Assembly: GCF_001282115.1 (NCBI RefSeq)
Contig: NZ_LJBR01000221.1
Location: forward strand, 1-32,230
Source: Streptomyces sp. NRRL B-24085
Lineage (GTDB): Bacteria; Actinomycetota; Actinomycetes; Streptomycetales; Streptomycetaceae
Direction of reading: 5' to 3'
DNA: 32,230 nucleotides
Position 1 is the first letter of the stretch. The number at the start of each line of letters is the position of its first letter. The notes beneath the pieces were generated by a model, which was given only the letters and a program-made list of their open reading frames with translations, searched no databases and was not told where the DNA came from. The position numbers were made by a program, and so were the translations under genes. This document shows positions 1-7,830 of the stretch, piece after piece.

Positions 1-2
1 TC

Positions 3-125
3 GGGGCGGCCGGGCTGACCGTGGTGGCGAGCGGAGAACTGCCGCTCATCACCACCGAGTACCGGTCCGACGGCACCCGGATCGAGCTGCCCTCGAAGTG
101 GTGGGTGGTGGGCCGCACCGCCTGA
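3..125 (+). CDS. 3' end of an unidentified protein (partial)
   Basis: An open frame enters from the left edge and ends at a TGA at 123-125. The visible 40 residues are high in GC3 and end in a tryptophan-containing segment (KWWVVGRTA). I do not recognise the family from this fragment. A C-terminal strand of a SAM-dependent methyltransferase is one possibility, but no diagnostic motif is inside the window. It runs towards the minus-strand acyltransferase, so the two genes converge over a gap of about 130 nt. Confidence 0.55.
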   Translation, partial: GAAGLTVVASGELPLITTEYRSDGTRIELPSKWWVVGRTA

Positions 126-188
126 CGGGCGGGGCGGGGTCGGTGGGATCGCCGGCTCCGCCGCGCCGGCGGACGGTAGCCGGCGGTC

Positions 189-215
189 CGGGCGGTTCGG
201 GCGGTTCGGGCGGTC
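189..215. repeat. Short tandem repeat, three 9-bp units
   Basis: Three consecutive copies of CGGGCGGTT, the last differing in one base, lie in the gap between the partial first gene and the acyltransferase. The unit is very G-rich. No function is apparent, and it may be slippage in non-coding DNA. Confidence 0.6.
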
Positions 216-253
216 ACGGGGAGGGGCGGGCGTGCTTCTCCCTGAGCGCAGTC

Positions 254-1369
254 CTAGCGGCGCGCCCGGGTGGGCGTCGAGCCCGTGACCGGCGAGGTCT
301 TCCGGAACGCCCACTCCATCCGGGGCTCCATCACGCAGCGGAAGACCCGCCGTACGGGCGCGGTGCACAGCACGGTCACCACCGCACCGGCGACCAGCGT
401 CACGGCGATCGCGCCCAGCGGCGTGTGCGGCCAGCGGTGGCCGGCCCAGTCGAAGTGGTTGCCGGCCTGCACGACGAAACCGTGCAGCAGATAGCCGTAC
501 AGGGTGCCCGCGCCCAGGGCCGTGAACCACATGCGGCGCCCCGGCACCCAGGACAGGAAGCAGGCGACCAGGACGAGGGAGCAGCCGAAGAGGGCCAGGG
601 TCATCAGCGGGCCGTACCAGGCGGGCACCCCGAAGTGCTCGGCGGCGTCGCGGTGGAAGAACCACGCGTAGTCCATGCGCGGCACCGCCCAGTACGAGAA
701 CACCAGCGCGCCCGCGAGGACCGGTACCGCGAGCAGCCGCACCCGCCATGTGTGCACCAGGGAGAAGTGCTCAGGACGCAGGCACAGACCGAGCACGAAG
801 TACGGCAGGAACTGCAGGGTCCGCTGGAGGTCGAGGTCGTGGCCGATGGACGGGCTGAGCGTGGCGAGTGCGGCGACCGCGAGGGCGATCGGCAGCGGCC
901 ACCGCACGCAGCGCCAGATGGGCGTGGTCAGCCGCCAGATGAAGAGGGCGGCCAGGAACCAGGTCAGGTACAGCGGGTCGAGGAGGCTGACCGGGCGGTC
1001 CGGGACGCCGTCCGACCACCGGGTGAAAAGGGTGTACGCCGTCTCGAACACGACATAGGGGACGACGACTCCGGTGACCAGCCGCTTGATCTTCGCCGGG
1101 CTCGCGTCGAACGAGCGGGAGAAATAGCCCGAGATGATGATGAAGGCGGGCATGTGGAAGGCGTAGACGAGCGTGTACAGCGCGGTGACGGCACGGCTGT
1201 CGGAGCGCAGCGGCTCCCAGGCGTGGCCCATCGCGACGAGCACGATCGCCAGGTACTTGGCGTTGTCGAAGAACGCGTCGCGCTGCTTCGGTCGCCCGGC
1301 CGGGTTCCCCGGCGCGGCGGTCGCGGCCGTCCCTCGTGCCGTCCGTACGGGCTGTGCGGTGTCGCTCAC
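254..1369 (-). CDS. Membrane acyltransferase, acyltransferase-3 / fucose 4-O-acetylase type
   Basis: This 371-residue protein is strongly hydrophobic, with about ten predicted membrane segments after a polar 30-residue N-terminus. The first segment carries the K-X10-H pattern of acyltransferase-3 enzymes (Lys38 and His49, in KYLAIVLVAMGH), followed by an HMPAFIIISGYF stretch typical of the family. Such enzymes move acyl groups, usually acetyl, onto sugars or other hydroxylated acceptors at the membrane; the acceptor here cannot be told. The GTG start at 1369 is preceded by a GGGAGA ribosome site. The gene is divergent from the peptidase operon and stands alone. The short basic C-terminal tail has no recognised domain. 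The family call is firm and the substrate unknown. Confidence 0.85.
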   Translation of the reverse strand: MSDTAQPVRTARGTAATAAPGNPAGRPKQRDAFFDNAKYLAIVLVAMGHAWEPLRSDSRAVTALYTLVYAFHMPAFIIISGYFSRSFDASPAKIKRLVTGVVVPYVVFETAYTLFTRWSDGVPDRPVSLLDPLYLTWFLAALFIWRLTTPIWRCVRWPLPIALAVAALATLSPSIGHDLDLQRTLQFLPYFVLGLCLRPEHFSLVHTWRVRLLAVPVLAGALVFSYWAVPRMDYAWFFHRDAAEHFGVPAWYGPLMTLALFGCSLVLVACFLSWVPGRRMWFTALGAGTLYGYLLHGFVVQAGNHFDWAGHRWPHTPLGAIAVTLVAGAVVTVLCTAPVRRVFRCVMEPRMEWAFRKTSPVTGSTPTRARR

Positions 1370-1441
1370 GCTTCTCCCTGTCCGTCTCCTGTGGAACCCG
1401 CGAGGGAGAATACGCGTCTTCCAGGGGTTGCCTGTGCGGCG

Positions 1442-1472
1442 GGGGTGAGCCGCATTCGGTTCGCCTCACCCC
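1442..1472. promoter_or_regulatory. Inverted repeat, candidate operator in the divergent intergenic region
   Basis: GGGGTGAG (1442-1449) is mirrored by CTCACCCC (1465-1472). After one mismatch, two more base pairs extend the symmetry inwards. It sits just upstream of the -10-like element of the peptidase operon and between two divergent genes, a usual place for a repressor site. No neighbouring regulator gene supports this, so the role is inference. Confidence 0.35.
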
Positions 1473-1501
1473 TCGCGGGCGACGCAAACCTCCGCGGCGC
1501 G

Positions 1502-1507
1502 TAACGT
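1502..1507 (+). promoter_or_regulatory. -10 element (TAACGT) for a leaderless peptidase operon
   Basis: TAACGT fits the TANNNT pattern and ends 8 nt before the ATG at 1516. No Shine-Dalgarno sequence precedes that ATG. The spacing suggests transcription starting at or next to the start codon, which is common in Streptomyces. No good -35 was found. Confidence 0.45.
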
Positions 1508-1515
1508 GGCGGACC

Positions 1516-2349
1516 ATGAAGATCCTGATCAGCGCCGACATGGAGGGCGCCACCGGCGTGACCTGGCCGGCCGACGTGCTGCCGGGCACAGCGCAGTGGG
1601 AGCGCTGCCGGTCGATGTTCACCTCGGACGTGAACGCCGCCGTGCTGGGCTTCTTCGACGGGGGAGCCGACGAGGTCCTCGTCAACGAGGCCCACTGGAC
1701 CATGCGCAACCTGCTCCTGGAGCGGCTCGACGAGCGCGTCCAGATGCTCACGGGGCGGCACAAGTCGCTCTCCATGGTCGAGGGCGTCCAGCACGGCGAC
1801 GTCGACGGCATCGCCTTCGTCGGCTACCACGCGGGCGCGGGCCAGGAGGGCGTCCTCGCCCACACCTACCTCGCCAACTCCATCACCGGGGTGTGGCTGA
1901 ACGACGTGCCCGCCAGCGAGGGGTACCTCAACGCGCACGTGGTCGCGGAGTACGGCGTCCCCGTCGTCCTCGTCACCGGGGACGACGTGGCCTGCGAGGA
2001 CGCCCTCGGGTACGCGCCCGGGGCGTTGAAGGTCGCCGTCAAGGACCATGTCTCGCGGTACGCGGCCGTGTGCCGTACCCCGGCCCGCACCGCCGCCGAC
2101 ATCCGGGCCGCGGCCAAGGAAGCCGCACAACTGGCGGTTCGTCAGGAACCCGCGCAGGCGGGCCCGTTCACGATCGCGGTCGAGTTCGACGCCGAGCATC
2201 TCGCCATGGCCGCCACCGTGGTGCCGGGCGTCGAGCGGACCGGGGCACGGAAGGTGGCGTACACGAGCGGGACCATGTACGCGGGAATCCGTACCTTCAA
2301 GGCGGTCACCACCATCGTCTCGGCCGCCGTGGAGGAGCAGTATGGCTGA
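1516..2349 (+). CDS. M55 family D-aminopeptidase (DppA-like zinc peptidase)
   Basis: The product (277 residues) opens with the M55 signature SADMEG. The family's zinc and active-site residues are visible at the expected places: Asp8, Glu10, His60 (NEAH), His105 (GYHAG), His116 (AHTY) and Glu135 (SEGYLN). DppA of Bacillus releases N-terminal D-amino acids such as D-Ala from short peptides, and a related role is likely here. I chose the ATG at 1516 over an upstream in-frame ATG because conserved sequence begins exactly there and a -10-like hexamer sits 8 nt before it. The gene ends with an 8-nt overlap into the M20 peptidase, so the two are probably translationally coupled. It is the first of four peptidase genes. 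Confidence 0.9.
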   Translation: MKILISADMEGATGVTWPADVLPGTAQWERCRSMFTSDVNAAVLGFFDGGADEVLVNEAHWTMRNLLLERLDERVQMLTGRHKSLSMVEGVQHGDVDGIAFVGYHAGAGQEGVLAHTYLANSITGVWLNDVPASEGYLNAHVVAEYGVPVVLVTGDDVACEDALGYAPGALKVAVKDHVSRYAAVCRTPARTAADIRAAAKEAAQLAVRQEPAQAGPFTIAVEFDAEHLAMAATVVPGVERTGARKVAYTSGTMYAGIRTFKAVTTIVSAAVEEQYG

Positions 2350-3646
2350 CCAGCAGGCACTGGACGAGGTCGTCCGGTTCACGTCCGACCTCATCCGCAT
2401 CGACACCACCAACCGCGGGGGCGGCGACTGCCAGGAGCGTCCAGCCGCCGAGTACGCGGCCGAACAGCTGGCCGGGGCGGGCCTCGAGCCCCTGATGCTG
2501 GAGCGCACCAAGGGGCGCACCAACGTCGTCGCCCGGATCGAGGGCACCGACCCGTCGGCAAAGGCCCTGCTCGTCCACGGTCATCTGGACGTGGTGCCCG
2601 CCGAGGTCGCCGACTGGAGTGTGCACCCCTTCTCCGGGGAGGTCCGCGACGGCGTCGTGTGGGGGCGCGGCGCGGTCGACATGAAGAACATGGACGCGAT
2701 GATCCTGGCCGTGGTGCGGTCCTGGGCCCGGCACGGCGTACGGCCTCGGCGGGACATGGTGATCGCGTTCACCGCGGACGAGGAGGCCAGCGCCGAGGAC
2801 GGCTCCGGGTTCCTCGCCGACGAGCACCCGGAGCTCTTCGAGGGCTGCACCGAAGGGGTCAGCGAGTCCGGTGCGTTCACCTTCCACGACGGCGCCGGGC
2901 GGCAGATCTACCCGATCGCGGCGGGGGAGCGCGGCACCGGCTGGCTCAAGCTCACCGCGCACGGCCGCGCCGGACACGGCTCCAAGGTCAACAAGGAGAA
3001 CGCGGTTACCCGGCTCGCCGCCGCCGTGACCCGCATCGGCGAGCACGAGTGGCCGCTCAGGCTCACCCCGACCGTCCGCGCGGCCCTCACCGAACTCGCC
3101 GCGCTCTACGGCATCGAGACCGATCTGAGCGACGTGGACGGGCTCCTGGAGAAGCTGGGCCCGGCGGCCAAGCTGGTCGAGGCGACCGTCCGCAACAGCG
3201 CCAACCCGACCATGCTGGAAGCCGGTTACAAGCTGAATGTGATCCCGGGGGAGGCCGTGGCCTACGTCGACGGCCGCTATCTGGCCGGCGGCGAGGACGA
3301 GTTCCGCGCGACCCTCGACCTGCTCACCGGCCCCGACGTGCACTGGGAGTACAGCCACCGGGAGGTCGCCCTCCAGGCGCCGGTTGACTCACCGACGTAC
3401 GCCCGGATGCGGGCCGCGGTGGAGGAGTTCGCGCCCGAGGGGTCCGTGGTGCCGTACTGCATGTCCGGCGGCACGGACGCCAAGCAGTTCTCCCGCCTCG
3501 GCATCACCGGATACGGGTTCGCGCCCCTGAAGCTCCCCGAGGGCTTCGACTACCAGGCCCTGTTCCACGGGGTCGACGAGCGGGTCCCCGTCGAGGCACT
3601 GCACTTCGGCGTACGGGTACTCGACCGCTTCCTGAGGACGGCCTGA
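2342..3646 (+). CDS. M20/M25/M40 family zinc metallopeptidase
   Basis: This protein (434 residues) has the M20 two-metal layout. His81 and Asp83 are in HGHLDVVPAE, the bridging Asp113 is in GRGAVDMKN, and Glu147/Glu148 in TADEEAS supply the general base and a ligand. A late His lies in LFHGVDERVP. Members cleave dipeptides or N-acyl amino acids in the cytoplasm; the closest forms are annotated as dipeptidase or ArgE/DapE-like enzymes. The ATG at 2342 overlaps the end of the M55 gene by 8 nt, and the stop lies 16 nt before the S9 peptidase. No signal peptide is seen. The exact substrate cannot be inferred, but the context points to di- or oligopeptides containing D-residues. Confidence 0.9.
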   Translation: MADQQALDEVVRFTSDLIRIDTTNRGGGDCQERPAAEYAAEQLAGAGLEPLMLERTKGRTNVVARIEGTDPSAKALLVHGHLDVVPAEVADWSVHPFSGEVRDGVVWGRGAVDMKNMDAMILAVVRSWARHGVRPRRDMVIAFTADEEASAEDGSGFLADEHPELFEGCTEGVSESGAFTFHDGAGRQIYPIAAGERGTGWLKLTAHGRAGHGSKVNKENAVTRLAAAVTRIGEHEWPLRLTPTVRAALTELAALYGIETDLSDVDGLLEKLGPAAKLVEATVRNSANPTMLEAGYKLNVIPGEAVAYVDGRYLAGGEDEFRATLDLLTGPDVHWEYSHREVALQAPVDSPTYARMRAAVEEFAPEGSVVPYCMSGGTDAKQFSRLGITGYGFAPLKLPEGFDYQALFHGVDERVPVEALHFGVRVLDRFLRTA

Positions 3647-3662
3647 GCAAGTGGGGGAGAAC

Positions 3663-5612
3663 GTGCAGACCTTGGCATACGGTTCCTGGCCCTCGCCCAT
3701 CGACGCGGCGCTCGCCGCCGCGCACGACGGCCACCCCGAATGGCTGGGCTTCGTCGGCGACGAGGTGTGGTGGACCGAGCCCCGGCCCGCCGAGAGCGGC
3801 CGCCGCACCCTGGTGCGCAGGCGCGCCGACGGCCGGGAGGAGCCGGTGCTGCCCGCGCCGTGGAACGTGCGCAGCCGGGTCATCGAGTACGGCGGTCACC
3901 CCTGGGCGGGCGCGGTGGTGGCCGGCGCACCGCTCGTCGTGTTCGTGCACTTCGCCGACCAGCGGCTGTACCGGTACGAGCCCGGGAGCGAGCCGCGCCC
4001 CCTCACGCCCGTCTCCCCGGTCGGCGGCGGACTGCGCTGGGCGGAGCCGCAGTTGAGACCCGACCTGGGCGAGGTGTGGTGCGTCCTGGAGGAGTTCACC
4101 GGCGACGGGCCCACCGACGTCCGCCGGGTCCTGGCCGCCGTGCCGCTGGACGGCTCGGCCGTGCAGGACCGGGACGCGGTGCGTGAACTCACCGACGACC
4201 GCCACCGGTTCGTCACCGGGCCCCGTCTCTCCCCCGACGGCTCGCGCGCGGCCTGGCTCGCCTGGGACCACCCGCGCATGCCCTGGGACGGCACCGAACT
4301 GGTCGTCGCCGAGGTCCACGAGGGCACGCTGCGGGAACCCCGCACGGTGGCCGGCGGCCCGGAGGAGTCCATCGCCCAGGCCGACTGGTCGCCCGACGGC
4401 CGCCTTCTGTACGCGAGCGACCGCACCGGCTGGTGGAACCTCTACCGCGACGGGGAGCAACTCTGCCCGCGCGAGGAGGAGTTCGGCGGCGCCCTGTGGA
4501 AGCTCGGGCACCGTTGGTTCGCCCCGCTGGACAACGGACTGATCGCCGTCGTGCACGGCACCGGCTCGACCGCCCTCGCGATACTCGACCCCGAGACCGG
4601 TGAGCTCGTCGACGCGGCCGGCCCCTGGACCGAGTTCGCGCCCACCCTCGCGGTGCACGGCGAGCGGGTCGTCGCCGTGGGCGCCAGCCCGCGCACCGCC
4701 CACGAGGTCGTCGAACTGGACGCCCGTACGGGACGGGCCCGGGTGATCGGCGCCGAGCACGACGACCCGGTCGACCCCGCGTACTACCCCGAACCGCAGA
4801 TCCGCGTCTTCACCGGGCCCGACGGCCGCGACATCCACGCCCACGTCTACCCGCCGCACCACCCCGGCTGCCGGGCCCCGGGCGACGAGCTGCCCCCGTA
4901 CGTCGTCTGGGCGCACGGCGGGCCCACCGGCCACGCGCCCCTCGTCCTCGACCTCTCGATCGCCTACTTCACCTCGCGCGGCATCGGCGTCGCCGAGGTC
5001 AACTACGGCGGCTCGACCGGGTACGGCCGGGAGTACCGCAACCGGCTGCGCGAACAGTGGGGCGTGGTCGACGTCGAGGACTGCGCTGCCGTCGCGCTCG
5101 CCCTCGCCGACGAGGGCACCGCCGACCGCGACCGGGTCGCCGTCCGCGGCGGCAGCGCGGGCGGCTGGACCGCGGCCGCCTCGCTCACCACGACCGACGT
5201 CTACGCCTGCGGCACGATCGTCTACCCGATCCTCGACCTGACCGGCTGGGGCACCGGCGAGACCCACGACTTCGAGTCCCAGTACCTGGAGAGCCTGGTC
5301 GGACCGCTCGCCGAGGTCCCCGGACGGTACGCGGAACGCTCGCCCGTCGAGCACGCCGACCGGGTCACCGCGCCCTTCCTGCTGCTCCAGGGCCTGGACG
5401 ACGTGATCTGCCCGCCCGCACAGTGCGAGCGGTTCCTCGCCCGGATCGCCGGCCGGCAGGTGCCGCACGCCTACCTCGCCTTCGAGGGGGAGGGGCACGG
5501 ATTCCGCCGCGCGGACACGATGATCCGCGCCCTGGAGGCCGAACTCTCCCTGTACGCCCAGGTGTTCGGGCTGAACCCGCCCGGCGTCCCGACATTGGAG
5601 CTCACCAGGTGA
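3663..5612 (+). CDS. S9 family serine peptidase (prolyl oligopeptidase / acylaminoacyl peptidase type)
   Basis: The protein is about 649 residues: an N-terminal beta-propeller-like half with SPDG repeats, then a C-terminal alpha/beta-hydrolase. The catalytic triad is Ser498 (GGSAGG), Asp580 (QGLDDV) and His612 (GEGHGF). Enzymes of this family cut short peptides in the cytoplasm, often after proline or from blocked N-termini. I prefer the GTG at 3663 over the in-frame GTG at 3651, because GGGGGA (3652-3657) lies 5 nt before the former while the latter lacks a well-placed site. The gene follows the M20 peptidase by 16 nt and overlaps the next gene by GTGA. No signal peptide is present. Confidence 0.9.
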   Translation: MQTLAYGSWPSPIDAALAAAHDGHPEWLGFVGDEVWWTEPRPAESGRRTLVRRRADGREEPVLPAPWNVRSRVIEYGGHPWAGAVVAGAPLVVFVHFADQRLYRYEPGSEPRPLTPVSPVGGGLRWAEPQLRPDLGEVWCVLEEFTGDGPTDVRRVLAAVPLDGSAVQDRDAVRELTDDRHRFVTGPRLSPDGSRAAWLAWDHPRMPWDGTELVVAEVHEGTLREPRTVAGGPEESIAQADWSPDGRLLYASDRTGWWNLYRDGEQLCPREEEFGGALWKLGHRWFAPLDNGLIAVVHGTGSTALAILDPETGELVDAAGPWTEFAPTLAVHGERVVAVGASPRTAHEVVELDARTGRARVIGAEHDDPVDPAYYPEPQIRVFTGPDGRDIHAHVYPPHHPGCRAPGDELPPYVVWAHGGPTGHAPLVLDLSIAYFTSRGIGVAEVNYGGSTGYGREYRNRLREQWGVVDVEDCAAVALALADEGTADRDRVAVRGGSAGGWTAAASLTTTDVYACGTIVYPILDLTGWGTGETHDFESQYLESLVGPLAEVPGRYAERSPVEHADRVTAPFLLLQGLDDVICPPAQCERFLARIAGRQVPHAYLAFEGEGHGFRRADTMIRALEAELSLYAQVFGLNPPGVPTLELTR

Positions 5613-6532
5613 AGGAACTCGTACGGCCGCCCAGGCTCGCGCCCGGAGCCCGCGTGGCCGTCGTCGCCCCCAGCGGACCGGTGCCGGAGGAACGCCTCCA
5701 GGCCGGCCTGGACGTCCTGCGCGGCTGGGACCTCGACCCGGTCGTGGCACCCCATGTCCTCGACCGGCACAGTGAGTTCACCTACCTGGCAGGCACGGAC
5801 GCCGACCGGGCGGCCGACCTCCAGAACGCCTGGTGCGACCCCTCCGTGGACGCCGTGCTGTGCGCCCGCGGCGGATACGGCGTGCTGCGCATGGTGGACC
5901 TGCTCGACTGGGACGCGCTGCGCGCGGCCGGGCCGAAGGTGCTGGTCGGGTTCAGCGACGTCACCGCGCTGCACGAGGCGTTCGCCGCCCGGCTCGGCCT
6001 GGTCACCCTGCACGGCCCGATGGCCGCCGGTGTCGACTTCATCAAGAACGCCCGCGCCCAGGAGCACCTGCGGGCCACGCTGTTCGCGCCGGACACGGTC
6101 CGCACGATCGCCTCCGGCGGCACGGCCCTCGTCCCCGGCCGGGCCCGCGGTGTCACCCTGGGCGGCTGTCTGTGCCTGCTCGCCTCCGAACTGGGCTCCG
6201 CGCACGCCCGGCCCGGAGCACGCGGTGGACTGCTCTGCCTGGAGGACGTCGGCGAGGAGACGTACCGCCTCGACCGCTACCTCACCCAACTCCTGCGCGC
6301 CGGCTGGTTCGACGGGGTGCGCGGGGTGCTCCTCGGCTCGTGGGAGAGGTGCGAGCCGTACGAGAGGGTGCGGGCGCTGCTCCTCGACCGGCTCGGCGGC
6401 CTGGGCGTACCCGTCGTCGAGGAGTTCGGGTTCGGGCATTGCGAGGGGGCGCTGACGATCCCCTTCGGGGTGGCCGCGGAACTCGACGCCGACGCGGGCA
6501 CGTTGACCCTCGACCAACCCGCGCTCCGCTGA
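5609..6532 (+). CDS. S66 family LD-carboxypeptidase
   Basis: At 307 residues this matches the usual LdcA length. The Ser-Glu-His triad of family S66 is clear: Ser116 in VGFSDVTALH, Glu212 in LCLEDVGEETYR and His277 in FGHCEGALTIPFG. LdcA removes the terminal D-Ala from murein tetrapeptides during peptidoglycan recycling, and MccF relatives cleave peptide antibiotics. With an M55 D-aminopeptidase in the same operon, murein peptide salvage is the simpler reading. The GTG start overlaps the preceding TGA by 4 nt. No signal peptide is visible, so it should act on imported peptides in the cytoplasm. Confidence 0.92.
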   Translation: MKELVRPPRLAPGARVAVVAPSGPVPEERLQAGLDVLRGWDLDPVVAPHVLDRHSEFTYLAGTDADRAADLQNAWCDPSVDAVLCARGGYGVLRMVDLLDWDALRAAGPKVLVGFSDVTALHEAFAARLGLVTLHGPMAAGVDFIKNARAQEHLRATLFAPDTVRTIASGGTALVPGRARGVTLGGCLCLLASELGSAHARPGARGGLLCLEDVGEETYRLDRYLTQLLRAGWFDGVRGVLLGSWERCEPYERVRALLLDRLGGLGVPVVEEFGFGHCEGALTIPFGVAAELDADAGTLTLDQPALR

Positions 6533-6553
6533 CGCGGGGCCGGCCGGGACGCC

Positions 6554-6573
6554 GGTGACCGGCGCCGGTCACC
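6554..6573. terminator. 20-bp perfect palindrome after the peptidase operon
   Basis: GGTGACCGGC is followed directly by its exact reverse complement, 21 nt after the LD-carboxypeptidase stop. The RNA could form a hairpin with a tight loop and end transcription. As DNA it could also be a symmetric protein site. No U-tract follows, which is usual in Streptomyces. Confidence 0.5.
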
Positions 6574-6626
6574 CGGTGGGGCGCCCTCGCCGTGCGGGAC
6601 GCGGGCGGTGGGCCCACCCTGGGCGT

Positions 6627-6869
6627 ATGAGCCCGAAGACCTCCGAGAGCGGCGGCACCACCAGGGACACCGGCGGGGCCGCGGCGCCCGCCCGTCTGGC
6701 CGTCCTGCTGCTCGCCGTCGTCGCCCTGATCTTCGTCTTCGAGAACACCCGGGCCACGAGGATCCGGCTGCTGGGGCCCGAGGTGACCATGCCCCTGTGG
6801 ACGGCCCTGCTCGCCACCGGCCTGATCGGCGCGCTGTGCGGGGCGTATGTCATGAAACGCCGCGGCTAG
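6627..6869 (+). CDS. LapA/DUF1049-like small membrane protein
   Basis: This is an 80-residue protein with two hydrophobic segments (about residues 24-42 and 52-72). The linking FVFENTRATRIRLLG resembles the LapA/DUF1049 pattern of a first helix followed by an Asn-containing turn. A short basic tail (MKRRG) probably faces the cytoplasm. In E. coli LapA/LapB act in lipopolysaccharide control; actinobacterial homologues have no LPS and their role is not known. The ATG at 6627 was chosen because conserved sequence starts there and a CACCCT hexamer lies 6 nt upstream with no ribosome site, suggesting a leaderless message. A longer frame from 6555 looks like non-coding read-through. Confidence 0.75.
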   Translation: MSPKTSESGGTTRDTGGAAAPARLAVLLLAVVALIFVFENTRATRIRLLGPEVTMPLWTALLATGLIGALCGAYVMKRRG

Positions 6870-6876
6870 GACGTCG

Positions 6877-6882
6877 TAGGCT
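6877..6882 (+). promoter_or_regulatory. -10 element (TAGGCT), leaderless GNAT gene
   Basis: TAGGCT ends 6 nt before the ATG at 6889, and no ribosome binding site intervenes. This is the spacing expected of a leaderless streptomycete transcript. The -35 region shows no clear consensus. Confidence 0.5.
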
Positions 6883-6888
6883 GGCGGA

Positions 6889-7452
6889 ATGCCGCACACC
6901 GCTTCCCGTTGGCTCGCCGAAGGCCCCCGCACCGGCATACGCCACTTCACCTACGAGGACGCCGCCGAGTTCACCGCCCGGGCGCGGGAGAGCAAGGAAC
7001 TGCACCAGCCGTGGCTGTTCCCGCCGGACAGCGAGAGCGCCTACCTCGCGTACGCCGGCCGGCTCATCGAGGACCCGACCAAGGCCGGGTTCCTGGTCTG
7101 CGAGAAGGACGGCGAGCGCGGCGACGGGGCCATCGCCGGGTTCATCAACATCAACAACATCGTCCAGGGCGGCTTCCGGTGCGGGGCCCTCGGCTACGGC
7201 GCCTTCGCGCACGCCGCCGGGCGCGGACTGATGCGCGAGGGGCTGGAGCTCGTGATCGGCCACGCCTTCGGGCCGATGGGGCTGCACCGGCTGGAGATCA
7301 ACGCGCAGCCCCGCAACACGGCCTCCCTCGCCCTCGCCCGCAGCTGCGGCTTCCGGCTCGAAGGGTTCTCCCCGAAGATGCTCCACATCGACGGGGAGTG
7401 GCGCGACCACGAGCGCTGGGCGCTCACCGCCGAGATGCGGTCTTCCGGTTGA
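6889..7452 (+). CDS. GNAT family N-acetyltransferase, RimJ/RimL type
   Basis: This 187-residue protein shows the RimJ/RimL pattern: an N-terminal strand and helix, a central AGFININNIVQGGF strand pair, a cofactor-binding region around GYGAFAHAAGRGLMREGL, and the late NAQPRNTASLALARSCGFRLEG signature of this subgroup. Such enzymes transfer acetyl from acetyl-CoA to an amino group, often a protein N-terminus; the target here is unknown. Its 3' end overlaps the convergent DUF6204-like gene by 29 nt, so the two transcripts are antisense at their ends. Confidence 0.88.
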   Translation: MPHTASRWLAEGPRTGIRHFTYEDAAEFTARARESKELHQPWLFPPDSESAYLAYAGRLIEDPTKAGFLVCEKDGERGDGAIAGFININNIVQGGFRCGALGYGAFAHAAGRGLMREGLELVIGHAFGPMGLHRLEINAQPRNTASLALARSCGFRLEGFSPKMLHIDGEWRDHERWALTAEMRSSG

Positions 7453-7771
7453 TCTTCATGGTGTCGAGGTCGGTGACCGTCGACTTCAGGGCCCCGAAGC
7501 CGTAGCCGAGCTCCCGCAGCGCCCGCTCCGCGCGGTCCTCGGCGATCGCGCCCGCCATCTCCTCGCCGTCCACCGCGTCCGACACCACCACGTACCGCAT
7601 CGAGAAGTGCTTCAGCGGCGCCGGCTCGTACGTCAGCGAGCCCTCCTCGCAGAACCGCATGCTCGCCATGCCGTGCTCCGCGGCCTCGGCGAGCAGCCGG
7701 GTGCGGGCCTCCTCGGTGAGCCCGTCCCAGGTTCCGCGCACGATCACCCGGTAGGTGTGCTGCTCGCTCAC
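7424..7771 (-). CDS. DUF6204-like conserved hypothetical protein
   Basis: A 115-residue cytoplasmic protein. It starts with a YRVIVRGTWDGLTEE motif and contains a TYEPAPLKHFSMRYV segment. This resembles the streptomycete DUF6204 family as I remember it; its function is not known. The GTG start at 7771 has a good ribosome site (GAGGGAG), and the gene is divergent from the arginase-fold gene. The 3' end overlaps the GNAT gene. The alternating strand-helix pattern suggests a small alpha/beta ferredoxin-like fold, which is inference. Confidence 0.7.
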   Translation of the reverse strand: MSEQHTYRVIVRGTWDGLTEEARTRLLAEAAEHGMASMRFCEEGSLTYEPAPLKHFSMRYVVVSDAVDGEEMAGAIAEDRAERALRELGYGFGALKSTVTDLDTMKINRKTASRR

Positions 7772-7830
7772 TGTCGCTCCCTCGCGTATCTCCGTGGACG
7801 GCCGACTGTACGTCGGCGAGGATGATCCGC

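Noticed and set aside
3504..5750. 748-codon minus-strand open frame opposite the S9 peptidase
   Set aside because: High GC removes stops in antisense frames. The plus strand has an intact catalytic triad and correct codon bias, while the antisense frame shows Gly/Arg/Val composition only.
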